Part shown: positions 3,766 through 12,133 of the stretch, piece by piece
How the letters are laid out: each line of letters opens with the position of its first letter
Position numbering within the stretch: the first letter of the stretch is position 1
Assembly: GCA_946641795.1 (NCBI GenBank)
Contig: CAMPBZ010000019.1
Span: forward strand, 1 to 12,613
Direction of reading: 5' to 3'
DNA length: 12,613 nt
From: an uncultured Clostridia bacterium
GTDB taxonomy: Bacteria; Bacillota; Clostridia; Oscillospirales; CAG-272
The notes under the pieces: model-generated
What the model was told of the DNA's origin: nothing
The model's database searches: none
Seen by the model: the letters and a program-made list of their open reading frames with translations, nothing else
Made by a program: the position numbers and the translations under genes

Positions 3766-6700
3766 ATGCTTGAAATACGGAACGTTACCAAAATCTACCG
3801 TTCAAAAACCGGCGAACAGGTCGTTGCGCTGAACAACGTTTCGGTCGCCTTCCCCGAAACCGGAATGGTTTTCATTCTGGGTAAATCGGGCAGCGGCAAA
3901 TCCACGCTGCTCAACGTCATCGGCGGCCTGGACAGTTACGACAACGGCGAATTTGTGATTATGGGAAAATCCTCAAAGGATTTTGTCGGCTCGGATTTTG
4001 ACGCTTACCGCAACACCTTTATCGGCTTTATTTTTCAGGAATACAACATTCTGGACGATTTTTCGGTGGGCGCAAACATCGGCCTGGCGCTGGAACTGCA
4101 AGGCAAAAAGGCGACCAACGAAAAAATTACCGACATTTTGCAGCAGGTTGACCTGCTCAACTTTGCAAACCGCAAGCCGAACGAGCTTTCGGGCGGCCAG
4201 AAACAGCGCATTGCCATTGCCCGCGCGCTGGTGAAAGACCCGCAAATAATTATGGCGGACGAGCCGACCGGCGCTTTGGACTCCAAAACCGGCAAACAGA
4301 TTTTTGACACCCTGAAAGAGCTCTCCAAGCGGAAGCTGGTGCTGATCGTTTCCCACGACCGCGATTTTGCCGAACGCTACGCCGACCGCATTATTGAGCT
4401 TGCCGACGGCAATATCATTTCCGACGTGACCAAGCACGAGCGCGCAAGCGTGGCTTTGAACGACGGCATTCAGCAAATGAGCGATAAGATCCTGCGCATT
4501 CGCCCCGGATACCGGCTGACCGCCGCCGACCTGCAAATGATTAACGATTACCTGGCGAAAAACGAGGAAGGCGTGCTCCTTTCGGCCGACGGCCGGGTAA
4601 ACGAGGAGCTCCGGAGCGCCGCCGGCATTACCGAGGACGGCGCAACCGCCGTTTTTGAAGAGACCGACGCACAGCACGACGTTCCCGTACGGCAATACGA
4701 CGGAAAAAAGACGAAATTCATTCGCTCCCGCCTGCCGATGAAAAATGCCGTCAAAATGGGCGCTTCGGGCTTGAAGCACAAAAAATTCCGCCTGTTTATA
4801 ACCATTCTGCTCTCGTTGATCGCCTTTTCGATGTTCGGCATTGCCGATACGATGGCGGCCTACAACAAGGCAAGCACCGCCACCCGCTCCATTTTGGACA
4901 GCAACATTGACAACGCCTCTTTCTCGCTTTCGCTGAAAGAAACCTACCACAACATTTACAACGGAAAAGAAAGCACCTCCGTTTCCTACCGCCAAACGGC
5001 AATGAACGACGCAGACCTGCAAACCGTTTCCGAGAAAACCGGCATCCAATTCATTCCGGTATTCACCGGATCGGAATACTCGGGTTACGGCTCCATCTCG
5101 CTGGGCAAATTTATGGCGAACTACAACGGCTCCATTCCCGCCTACACCGCGCAAATGACCGGTTTTGTAGCGCTGACGCAGGATCAGCTTGCGCAAACCG
5201 AAATGACGGTGGCCGGGCGGCTCCCGCAGGCCGATAACGAAATTGCCATTCCGAAATTTTTATTTGACCAGCTCAATTTTTACGGTTTCCGCAACAACGA
5301 AAATGGCCGGAACGAAACTGTGGAGGCCGGACGTCTGACCGCAGAAGAAGGTGCAAACGGCATTCTCGGCAAGCATCTTTATCTCCGCCCCAACAACTCC
5401 AACACCGATTTTGAATACACCGTTGTAGGCGTTGTGGACACCCGCTTTGACAGCGTTCGGTACAAGGATTACCTGACCGAGAACGGCGGGAACGGCGGAA
5501 CCGATATTTCGGATATGCTGTTGCAGCTGGAATTGCAGGACGCCCTGCGGTACGGTTTCCACACGCTCGGCTTTGTGACCGAGGGTGCGATTGAAAAAAT
5601 GTCCGAAACCGTGTATTCGTACAGCTATAAGGAGCTCGGCATTTCCACCAACGACGTTTCCCTGCGCTGGGATGACGACACCGACCCGAGCAATTCGGGC
5701 AACTGGTTTTACCGCGTGGCATCGCCCGAAGAAATTGTCGGTTTTTCCGTTACCCGGCTGGACGGCACGCCCTTTACCACGCTTGGCGAAAAAGAATACC
5801 TGGTAAGCGCAAGCACCTATTCTAATTGGCTGAACGGCAAATTTATAGAAGCGGTTGCAACCTACCCGAAAACCGAGGCAAAATACGCCTCCCTCTTCTC
5901 GGAGGCGGCGCGGGAATGGGCGCAGAACCAAGGCGGACAAACTCCCTATTACACCCTTGCAAGCTATGCCGCCGCATACCAGGCGGCCGAGGAAAGCTTT
6001 GTCGGGCACGAGGAAGAAATGGCCCAGCAGGGGTATTATTCGGTTGGGGACTACGCCTGGACCGTTTATAACGACCGGGGCGAAACGCTGGCACAAAGCG
6101 CCCGCGCGCAGCTGGCCGCCGCTTTGTTTGAAGACTACGGATTGGAATTTACCGACATTCCCGAAGCCGCAAAGGGCAAGGTCGTTGACCTGCTTTGGGA
6201 TGTTTACCCGCCCTCTGCCGGCTATTCCATTCAGCTTTACAACGTGCGCCACGTATTTGCCTGCTACTATACCGCCATCGACGTTTACGGCAGCAACAGC
6301 ACGCTGGACGTTGACGACCTCCTGCGCAACAAATACGGTTGGAGCAAGCTGGAAGACTATTCCGACGAGGAAAAGAAAGCGCTTGCGTTTGACAACATTT
6401 CCAACACCCTGACCTACGATTCGAGCGTGCAAAAAATCGGCTCCTGCTCGCCGGTGGAACTTTTGACAAAATCGATCGCCGTTTTTTCAAGGCTGACCGG
6501 AACGCAGGATACCACCCAAATCCCGGTGCTCCGCAAGAGCCGGTGGGATTCCAATTCGGGACAGCAGCTGGACATCGGCGCTTATAACGAGTACACCCTT
6601 GCCGGGTACTTTGTGGAAACGAGCAACTCCGGCTATTCCTACGAGTCGCTCATCGTTTCCGCACCGATCAAAGAGGAAATGCTCTCCCTCGCCTCCTCCA

Positions 6701-7290
6701 TTTACTACTCCGAGCTTGCCCCGCACGAGCCTGGCTTCTGGTCGTTTGCCATTGCCCCGATGCCGCGCGACAAGGCGGCCGTTCAAAAGCTGGTGGAACT
6801 GCACTATACCGAGGGCGGCGACCTGCAATTTACCCTGCGCAACCAGGTGATGAACGCGCTGGATAGCTTTAACAGCTTTATTGAGGTTGCCTCCAAGGTC
6901 TTTTTGTACGTGGGCATTGGGTTTGCCGTGTTCTCGGCGCTGCTTTTGATGAACTTTATTTCGGTTTCCATTTCCTACAAGCGGCACGAGATCGGCATTC
7001 TGCGCGCGGTGGGCGCACGCTCCTCCGACGTGTTCAAGATCTTTTTCAGCGAGTCCTTCATCATTGCGCTGATCAACTATGTGCTTGCCGTTGCCGCAAC
7101 CATTACCACCATCTTCTTTATCAACCGGGCCTTCCGCCAGAATGGGCTGACGGTAACGCTTTTGAATTTTGGCGTTCGCCAGCTGGCTTTGATGTTCTTA
7201 ATCACCCTGGGCGTTGCCGCAATCGCCTCCTTCCTGCCGGTTTGGAACATTGCGCGCCGCCGCCCGATTGACGCCATTCGCAACCGATAA
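3766..7290 (+). CDS. Fused ABC transporter ATPase-permease of the MacB/FtsX class
   Basis: A 1174-residue inner-membrane protein joining an ATPase to an FtsX-type permease. ATPase domain (about 1-225): Walker A GKSGSGKST at 39-47, Q-loop Gln91, signature LSGGQKQR at 141-148, Walker B IIMADEP at 161-167 and switch His197. A linker of about 115 residues leads to the first membrane helix (about 342-362). A large external domain of roughly 680 residues follows (about 363-1040). Three more helices lie at about 1046-1068, 1097-1120 and 1139-1160, with the FtsX-family motif RHEIGILRAVGA at 1073-1084. MacB itself is about 650 residues, so the outer domain here is unusually large. Such proteins act as mechanotransmitters for peptide or lipoprotein export, antibiotic defence or cell-wall control. 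No sensor kinase or partner gene lies alongside, and the cargo is unknown. The gene looks monocistronic. Confidence 0.93.
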   Translation: MLEIRNVTKIYRSKTGEQVVALNNVSVAFPETGMVFILGKSGSGKSTLLNVIGGLDSYDNGEFVIMGKSSKDFVGSDFDAYRNTFIGFIFQEYNILDDFSVGANIGLALELQGKKATNEKITDILQQVDLLNFANRKPNELSGGQKQRIAIARALVKDPQIIMADEPTGALDSKTGKQIFDTLKELSKRKLVLIVSHDRDFAERYADRIIELADGNIISDVTKHERASVALNDGIQQMSDKILRIRPGYRLTAADLQMINDYLAKNEEGVLLSADGRVNEELRSAAGITEDGATAVFEETDAQHDVPVRQYDGKKTKFIRSRLPMKNAVKMGASGLKHKKFRLFITILLSLIAFSMFGIADTMAAYNKASTATRSILDSNIDNASFSLSLKETYHNIYNGKESTSVSYRQTAMNDADLQTVSEKTGIQFIPVFTGSEYSGYGSISLGKFMANYNGSIPAYTAQMTGFVALTQDQLAQTEMTVAGRLPQADNEIAIPKFLFDQLNFYGFRNNENGRNETVEAGRLTAEEGANGILGKHLYLRPNNSNTDFEYTVVGVVDTRFDSVRYKDYLTENGGNGGTDISDMLLQLELQDALRYGFHTLGFVTEGAIEKMSETVYSYSYKELGISTNDVSLRWDDDTDPSNSGNWFYRVASPEEIVGFSVTRLDGTPFTTLGEKEYLVSASTYSNWLNGKFIEAVATYPKTEAKYASLFSEAAREWAQNQGGQTPYYTLASYAAAYQAAEESFVGHEEEMAQQGYYSVGDYAWTVYNDRGETLAQSARAQLAAALFEDYGLEFTDIPEAAKGKVVDLLWDVYPPSAGYSIQLYNVRHVFACYYTAIDVYGSNSTLDVDDLLRNKYGWSKLEDYSDEEKKALAFDNISNTLTYDSSVQKIGSCSPVELLTKSIAVFSRLTGTQDTTQIPVLRKSRWDSNSGQQLDIGAYNEYTLAGYFVETSNSGYSYESLIVSAPIKEEMLSLASSIYYSELAPHEPGFWSFAIAPMPRDKAAVQKLVELHYTEGGDLQFTLRNQVMNALDSFNSFIEVASKVFLYVGIGFAVFSALLLMNFISVSISYKRHEIGILRAVGARSSDVFKIFFSESFIIALINYVLAVAATITTIFFINRAFRQNGLTVTLLNFGVRQLALMFLITLGVAAIASFLPVWNIARRRPIDAIRNR

Positions 7291-7308
7291 AAAAACAAAA
7301 AAGAAAAA

Positions 7309-7339
7309 GGGCCGTTCCGCAAGGGACGGCCCATATTTT
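7309..7339. terminator. Bidirectional terminator between exporter and aro operon
   Basis: GGGCCGTTCC (7309-7318) pairs with GGGACGGCCC (7323-7332) around the tetraloop GCAA, with one G-U wobble in the plus-strand RNA. To the right come CAT and a T-rich tract (7335-7339) for the exporter. To the left, on the minus strand, CTTTTTCTTTTTTG-like tracts (7291-7308) serve the aro operon, though that RNA has one C-A mismatch in the stem. The stop codons of both genes are within 20 bases. Confidence 0.88.
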
Positions 7340-7345
7340 TATTCA

Positions 7346-8374
7346 TTAAAGCAGGTCGGCAAGCTCCAACAGCAGACGCTCGGTCTTCTCCCAGCCCAGG
7401 CAGGGGTCGGTAATGGATTTGCCGTAGCAACCCTCGCCGATTTTTTGCGCGCCGTCCTCAATATAGCTTTCAATCATCAGCCCTTTTACCAGTTTGCCGA
7501 TCTCCCGGTTTTGCCGGCAGGAATGCAGAATTTCCTTTGCAATGCGCGGCTGCTCGGCATAGCGTTTGCCCGAATTGGCATGGTTGGTGTCCACCAGCAC
7601 GGCGGGGTTGGCAAGCTCGCGCTCGGCGTACAGCGCCGCAAGATGGGCAAGATCCTCATAATGATAGTTGGGGTGCGACTCGCCGTGTTTGTTGACGTAG
7701 CCGCGCAGAATGGCATGGGCGTGGGGGTTGCCGGTGGTTTCCACCTCCCAGCCGCGGTAAATAAAGGAATGGCCGTGCTGGGCGGCGGTAATGGAGTTCA
7801 TCAGCACCGAGAGATCGCCGCCGGTGGGGTTTTTCATTCCAACGGGAATGTTCAGCCCGCTCGCGGTCAGGCGGTGTTGCTGATCCTCCACGCTCCGCGC
7901 GCCGACCGCAACGTAGGAAAGCAGATCCGAAAGGTAGCGGTGGTTTTCGGGGTAGAGCATTTCATCGGCGGTGGAAAGCCCGGTTTCGGCCAGTACGCGG
8001 GTGTGCATCCGGCGAATGGCAACAATACCGGCGAGCAGATCCGAATGCTTTTGCGGGTCGGGCTGGTGGAGCATTCCCTTGTAGCCGTCGCCCACCGTGC
8101 GCGGTTTGTTGGTATAAACGCGCGGGATGAGTAGCAGTTTTTCCTTGGTTTGCTCCTGCAGGTGCATCAGCCGGTTGGCGTAATCCAGCATTGCCTCCTC
8201 CCTGTCGGCCGAGCAGGGGCCGATCACAACGAGAAATTTAGAGCTTTTGCCTTCAAAAACAGCCTTGATCTCTTCGTCGCGCGCGGCTTTGATGTGATCC
8301 AGCTCCGGCGTTAAAGGATACATTTTTTTAATGTCCATCGGAATGGGCAGTTTGCGTTTGAATGTCATATTCAT
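7346..8374 (-). CDS. aroF: 3-deoxy-D-arabino-heptulosonate-7-phosphate (DAHP) synthase, type I-alpha
   Basis: The committed first step of the shikimate pathway: erythrose-4-phosphate plus phosphoenolpyruvate gives DAHP. The 342 residues align with the AroF/AroG/AroH type of Escherichia coli: GPCSAD at 52-57, RVYTNKPRT at 85-93, VGARSVEDQQHR at 157-168, GMKNPTGGD at 179-187, DTNHANSGK at 262-270 and YGKSITDPCLGW at 317-328. Predicted metal ligands are Cys54, His265, Glu302 and Asp323. There is no fused chorismate mutase or ACT domain, so the type of feedback control cannot be told. It is the last gene of the operon. The ATG at 8374 follows GAGG by 9-11 bases, and that site overlaps the tyrA stop codon 6 bases away, which suggests coupled translation. 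A second ATG two codons on is less well placed. Confidence 0.95.
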   Translation of the reverse strand: MNMTFKRKLPIPMDIKKMYPLTPELDHIKAARDEEIKAVFEGKSSKFLVVIGPCSADREEAMLDYANRLMHLQEQTKEKLLLIPRVYTNKPRTVGDGYKGMLHQPDPQKHSDLLAGIVAIRRMHTRVLAETGLSTADEMLYPENHRYLSDLLSYVAVGARSVEDQQHRLTASGLNIPVGMKNPTGGDLSVLMNSITAAQHGHSFIYRGWEVETTGNPHAHAILRGYVNKHGESHPNYHYEDLAHLAALYAERELANPAVLVDTNHANSGKRYAEQPRIAKEILHSCRQNREIGKLVKGLMIESYIEDGAQKIGEGCYGKSITDPCLGWEKTERLLLELADLL

Positions 8375-8380
8375 ATCGGG

Positions 8381-9262
8381 TTACCTCTTTTCCCCGGTTT
8401 TTGCCGGCGGTTTATCAAACAGGGCGCGCCGCTGGGTGGAAAGGCGCATCATTTCTTTGAGTTTTTCCTCGTTTCCGTCCGAAAGATAGGTGCGAATGCG
8501 GTGCAGTTCCCCGGCAAAGGCGTCGATCTGCGAGATGAGCGCCTCCTTGTTCACCCGGAACAGCTCGCTCCACATCTCCTCGTTGATCCTTGCAATGCGC
8601 GTCAGATCGCGGAAGGAATCGCCGGTATAATCCTGCAAGCGGGGGTCCATATTACAGGTCATCAGCGAAACGGCAATGCAATGCGTGAGCTGGGAGACGT
8701 AGGCGATGATGCGGTCGTGCTTTTCGGGCGTCAGCTCGCTGACGCGGGCAAAGCCCAGCCGCTCGCCCAAGCTACGGCAGAGCGCAATGCCTGCGGGCGT
8801 ATTTTTTTCGGTTGGCGTAACAATGTAGTTTGCGCCGCGAAAAATGGCGGCGGTGCTGTTTTCCACCCCGCAGACCTCGCGGCCCGCCATCGGGTGCGCG
8901 GCAATAAACTCCACGCCCGCGGGCATCAGCTCCTGCGCGCGGTAAACCACCGCGGTTTTAACGCCAGTCACGTCGGTAACGAAGGAGCCGGGTGCAAAAT
9001 AGCGGGCGTTGGCTTCCAGCCATTCCAGCAGAACGTGCGGGTAGAGCGCAAGCACGGTCAGGTCCGCCCAGCCGATCCATTCGGGGTCGGGAGCGGTGGC
9101 GCCGGCCTCGATCCAGCCTTTTTCCAGGGCAAAATCGACCGAGCTCTGCTCCCGCGTGATGGCGCGGACGGAAAAGCCCTGCTCCGAGAGCGCCTGGGCA
9201 TAGCTCCCGCCCAGAAGCCCGAGGCCGACGATGAGTATTTTTTGATCGGGTTTCAGTTCCAT
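8381..9262 (-). CDS. tyrA: Prephenate (or arogenate) dehydrogenase
   Basis: Oxidative decarboxylation of prephenate to 4-hydroxyphenylpyruvate for tyrosine. The 293 residues begin with a Rossmann nucleotide fold, VGLGLLGGS at 12-20. Further family motifs are DVTGVK at 97-102, HPMAGRE at 123-129 and SQLTH at 190-194, whose His194 matches the catalytic histidine region. The C-terminal half is the helical dimer domain; no ACT domain is present. The frame is open upstream to 9376, but MELKPDQ at 9262 is chosen because GGAG lies 7 bases upstream and the Rossmann strand starts directly after it. The extra upstream codons belong to aroA in another frame. The start overlaps the end of aroA by 10 bases. 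Whether prephenate or arogenate is the substrate, and NAD or NADP the cofactor, is not clear from the motifs. Confidence 0.93.
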   Translation of the reverse strand: MELKPDQKILIVGLGLLGGSYAQALSEQGFSVRAITREQSSVDFALEKGWIEAGATAPDPEWIGWADLTVLALYPHVLLEWLEANARYFAPGSFVTDVTGVKTAVVYRAQELMPAGVEFIAAHPMAGREVCGVENSTAAIFRGANYIVTPTEKNTPAGIALCRSLGERLGFARVSELTPEKHDRIIAYVSQLTHCIAVSLMTCNMDPRLQDYTGDSFRDLTRIARINEEMWSELFRVNKEALISQIDAFAGELHRIRTYLSDGNEEKLKEMMRLSTQRRALFDKPPAKTGEKR

Positions 9263-10455
9263 ATTGTAACTCCAATTCCGAGGTTTTGCAGGTCGGTAAA
9301 ATAGGTCGGGTTGCTCTTGGCTACCGCCTCCGCCCCTTCCAGCTCGCCGCCGGTGCGCGTGAGCAGTGTGGCGCACGCCATTACGATGCGGTGGTCATTA
9401 TGTCCAAAGAGCGGTTCGCCCGGCGTTTTCAGTTGGCCGCCGGAAACGGCGATGGCGTTTTCCTCCACCTTGCAGGCAACGCCGAATTTGGCAAGCTCCC
9501 GCGCCATTGCAACGCCGCGGTCGCTCTCCTTGATTTTCAAGCGCGCCGTGTTTTGCAGGACAACGCCGTGAAAGGCCGCGCCCAGTGCCATAAAAACCGG
9601 GGCAAGATCGGGGCAATCGGCAATATCCACCGTGGGGCGCCCGGAAAGAAACTGCGAAAAAATCGTTTGATAAACGCGATCGCCCTGCCGTGAAGCGGGG
9701 TCAAGCCCCGAGATGGCAACGCTGCCGCCGAGCAGATTGAGCGCCTCGTAAAACGCGGCGTTCGACCAGTCGCCCTCCACCGCAAGATCTGCCGAGCGGT
9801 AGGTCTGATTGCCGGGAATAACAAAAGTCAGCGGATCGGGGCGCTCCACGAGAACCCCGAATTTGGCAAGGGTATCCACCGTCATTTCAACGTACGGGCG
9901 GCTGACGAACGGCGGCTCCACCGTGATCCGGCTTGTTCCGGAGAGCAACGGGAGCGCGAACAGCAACCCCGAAAGGAACTGACTGGAAAGATCGCCGCGA
10001 ATGGAAAAATCGCCTGCCGAAAGTTGGCCGCAAACGCGGATTTGGCCTTCTTCCTGTTCATAAAGCAACCCCTGCTCCGCGCAAATTTTGCGGTAAACCT
10101 CCATTGGGCGCTCCAAAAGGCGCGGACTGCCCGAAAGAACGGAGGGCGTTTTTTGCAACAGGCAGAGCGGGAGCAAAAAACGCAGGGTGCTTCCGCTTTC
10201 CCGGCAGGGGAAGATTGCGGACGGCGGGTTTGCAAAGCCGGTAACGGTTGCGGTATTGCCGCAAAGCTCCGCCTTTGCGCCCAGGGCGCGAATGCAATCC
10301 AGCGTTGCGAGAAGGTCTTGGCTTTCGGCCACTCCGCGAACGGTGGAAGTTCCCTTTGCCAAAGCGGCGCAGATCAGCGCGCGGTGCGCCGCGCTTTTGG
10401 AGGGCGGCGCCTGGATGTTGCCGGTTGCAATTCCGGCTTGCACTTGTACTTTCAT
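9253..10455 (-). CDS. aroA: EPSP synthase (3-phosphoshikimate 1-carboxyvinyltransferase)
   Basis: Transfers the enolpyruvyl group of PEP to shikimate-3-phosphate. The 400 residues include PPSKSAAHRAL at 17-27 (Lys20, Ser21, Arg25 bind substrate), ESGSTLRFL at 86-94, GDLSSQFLSGLLFALPLL at 154-171, DCPDLAP at 280-286 with catalytic-region Asp283, KESDR at 309-313, and GHNDHRIVMA at 351-360. The C-terminal KSNPTYF (380-386) is also typical. The PEP-site motif is ESGST, common in clostridial enzymes, rather than the GNAGT of enteric ones, so glyphosate response should not be assumed. The ATG overlaps the aroQ stop as ATGA, with a GGGGAAG-like site about 7-8 bases upstream. Length and motifs are complete. 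Confidence 0.95.
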   Translation of the reverse strand: MKVQVQAGIATGNIQAPPSKSAAHRALICAALAKGTSTVRGVAESQDLLATLDCIRALGAKAELCGNTATVTGFANPPSAIFPCRESGSTLRFLLPLCLLQKTPSVLSGSPRLLERPMEVYRKICAEQGLLYEQEEGQIRVCGQLSAGDFSIRGDLSSQFLSGLLFALPLLSGTSRITVEPPFVSRPYVEMTVDTLAKFGVLVERPDPLTFVIPGNQTYRSADLAVEGDWSNAAFYEALNLLGGSVAISGLDPASRQGDRVYQTIFSQFLSGRPTVDIADCPDLAPVFMALGAAFHGVVLQNTARLKIKESDRGVAMARELAKFGVACKVEENAIAVSGGQLKTPGEPLFGHNDHRIVMACATLLTRTGGELEGAEAVAKSNPTYFTDLQNLGIGVTIWN

Positions 10456-10889
10456 TTTTCTGCTTCCCCTGCGGCAAAGAACGCGACGGCTTCCAGATAC
10501 CCGTCAATCCCCTTGCCGGCGATCGTCTTTTTTGCGGCAAGACCGACGTAGGAGATTTTGCGGAACTCCTCGCGGCTCGATACGTCCGAAAGGTGGACTT
10601 CCACCGTAGGGATGGCCACAGCCTTGATCGCGTCCAGCAGTGCAATGCTGGTGTGCGTGTAGGCCGCGGGGTTGATGATGATCCCGTCATATTTTCCGTA
10701 TGCCTTTTGAATGGCGGTAACGAGCGCCGCCTCGGAATTGCTTTGCAGGATTTTAACGGCAATGCCGCGGCGGCGGCATTCCGCTTTGACCGCGCGCACA
10801 AGATCGGCATAGGTCTTCTTTCCGTAAATATCCGGCTCCCGCACGCCCAAAAGGTTGAGGTTCGGGCCGTTCAAAACAAGCAGTTTCAT
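10452..10889 (-). CDS. aroQ: 3-dehydroquinate dehydratase, type II
   Basis: Converts 3-dehydroquinate to 3-dehydroshikimate. The 145 residues are the normal length for this small dodecameric enzyme. Visible motifs: NGPNLNLLGVREP at 7-19, catalytic Tyr22 with Arg17, NPAAYTHTS at 73-81 and VEVHLSDV at 96-103 with catalytic His99. An in-frame extension runs to 11006 but overlaps the aroE-aroK coding region; MKLLVLNGPN at 10889 is the family start and has GGAGG about 10 bases upstream. The ATG overlaps the preceding stop codon as ATGA, and the end overlaps aroA in the same way. Confidence 0.95.
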   Translation of the reverse strand: MKLLVLNGPNLNLLGVREPDIYGKKTYADLVRAVKAECRRRGIAVKILQSNSEAALVTAIQKAYGKYDGIIINPAAYTHTSIALLDAIKAVAIPTVEVHLSDVSSREEFRKISYVGLAAKKTIAGKGIDGYLEAVAFFAAGEAEK

Positions 10890-12133
10890 TCTTTCAATTC
10901 CTCCAAAATGCGATTGCAGGCCTCCGCCGGCGTAGCAAAGCCGGAAACGGTGATGTCGGCGAATTTTCGATAGACAGGCTCGCGTTTTTTCCAAAGCGCT
11001 TCCCATTTTTCCCGGGTATCCGAAAGCGGACGGTCAGCGCTAAACGAAAGGCTTTCCGCGCCCCGCACAAGCAGGATCACGCGGCCGTTTTCCGAAAGGG
11101 CGCGGCGATTTTCGTCCCGCAAAACGGCGCCGCCGCCGGTTGCAATGACCGCGCCGCGCGCGGTTTTGGTCAAATCGGCAATCAAGTTGCTTTCTGCCGT
11201 GCGGAAAGCTTCTTCCCCGTTGGCGCGGATAAAATCGGAAATGGAACCGATCGTCTTTTCCAGCTCGGCGTCGGTATCGTAAAACGCGCAATTTCGCTTT
11301 TGCGCCAACAGTTGCCCCACCGTGGTTTTGCCGACCGAGGGCATACCGATAAGGATCAAGCTTTCGGTTTCTTTGCGCAGTTTCCGCTCGATCGTTTCGG
11401 CACGGGCGGCGATTTCACTGTCGGTGATTTTCTTGCCCAAAAAGAACGCCTCGGCGGCCACGGCCTGGGCGGCCAGCATCAACAGGCCGGAAACGGCGGG
11501 AATGCCCAGCTCTTTTGCCTGCTGTGTCAACGCGGTGTGAAGCGGATTATAGACCACGTCAACCACTCCGCAAAGGCCCGGAAAAGCGGCCAGGTCAACC
11601 GGGGTTTCCTGCGTTTTCGGGTACATTCCCACGGGGGTGGTATTGATAATCACCTGCCCGCCGGCACCCGGCGCCTCGGCATAGGAAATTGCCGTTGCCG
11701 ATTTTTGCCGGCTGACTTTGAAGATTTTTCCGGCTCCGAGATCGGCGCAAACCGCGGCTGCGGTTTTGGAAGTGCCGCCGGTGCCGAGGATGAGAACCGT
11801 CTTGCCCCGAATGGGAATGCCCGATTGCCGCAGGAGCAACCGCAAGCCGTCATAGTCGGTGTTGGTTCCGAAAAAGCCACCGGCTTCGCGCCGGACGGCG
11901 TTGACCGCGCCGATGCGGGTCGCTTTTTCATCTACCCCTTGCAAAAGCGGAAGAACCTCGGTTTTGTAAGGCACGGTCACGTTGAAAGCATCCAGATCGG
12001 TGGTTGCGAAAAAGGTTGCAAGCGCTTCCCGTTTCAACTCGATCAGGTCGTAGGAAGAGTGACCCAAAAGCGCTTCAAAAATGCGTTTGGAATAGCTATG
12101 GGGCAGTTTTTCGCCAAGCAAGCCGAATTTCAT
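10886..12133 (-). CDS. aroE-aroK: Bifunctional shikimate dehydrogenase / shikimate kinase fusion
   Basis: One 415-residue frame performs two steps: dehydroshikimate reduction, then phosphorylation to shikimate-3-phosphate. The AroE domain (about 1-245) has PHSYSK at 11-16, NVTVPYK at 51-57 (catalytic Lys57), GAVNAV at 75-80, NTDYDG at 91-96 (Asp93), the nucleotide loop GTGGTSKTA at 117-125, NTTPVGMYP at 164-172 and YNPLHT at 195-200. The AroK domain (about 257-415) has the Walker A loop GMPSVGKTT at 263-271, DTDAEL at 286-291, FRTAE at 310-314, GGGA at 333-336, the lid RPLSD at 368-372 and KREPVY at 383-388. No stop or shift separates them; the joint is a short charged stretch near 245-257. 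GGAGGG lies 8 bases before the ATG. Both ends overlap neighbours as ATGA. Confidence 0.95.
   Translation of the reverse strand: MKFGLLGEKLPHSYSKRIFEALLGHSSYDLIELKREALATFFATTDLDAFNVTVPYKTEVLPLLQGVDEKATRIGAVNAVRREAGGFFGTNTDYDGLRLLLRQSGIPIRGKTVLILGTGGTSKTAAAVCADLGAGKIFKVSRQKSATAISYAEAPGAGGQVIINTTPVGMYPKTQETPVDLAAFPGLCGVVDVVYNPLHTALTQQAKELGIPAVSGLLMLAAQAVAAEAFFLGKKITDSEIAARAETIERKLRKETESLILIGMPSVGKTTVGQLLAQKRNCAFYDTDAELEKTIGSISDFIRANGEEAFRTAESNLIADLTKTARGAVIATGGGAVLRDENRRALSENGRVILLVRGAESLSFSADRPLSDTREKWEALWKKREPVYRKFADITVSGFATPAEACNRILEELKE

Noticed and set aside
3973..6432. Long minus-strand frames (407 and 390 codons) opposite the ABC exporter
   Set aside because: Low-complexity Val/Gly/Asn-rich products with no motifs, antisense to a complete transporter frame.
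7214..9304. Plus-strand frames of 306 and 267 codons opposite aroF and tyrA
   Set aside because: Shadows of conserved enzymes on the other strand; no domain or translation signal.
9263..9376. N-terminal extension of tyrA to 9376
   Set aside because: These codons overlap aroA, have low-complexity Arg/Gly content and come before a well-placed ATG with ribosome site at 9262.
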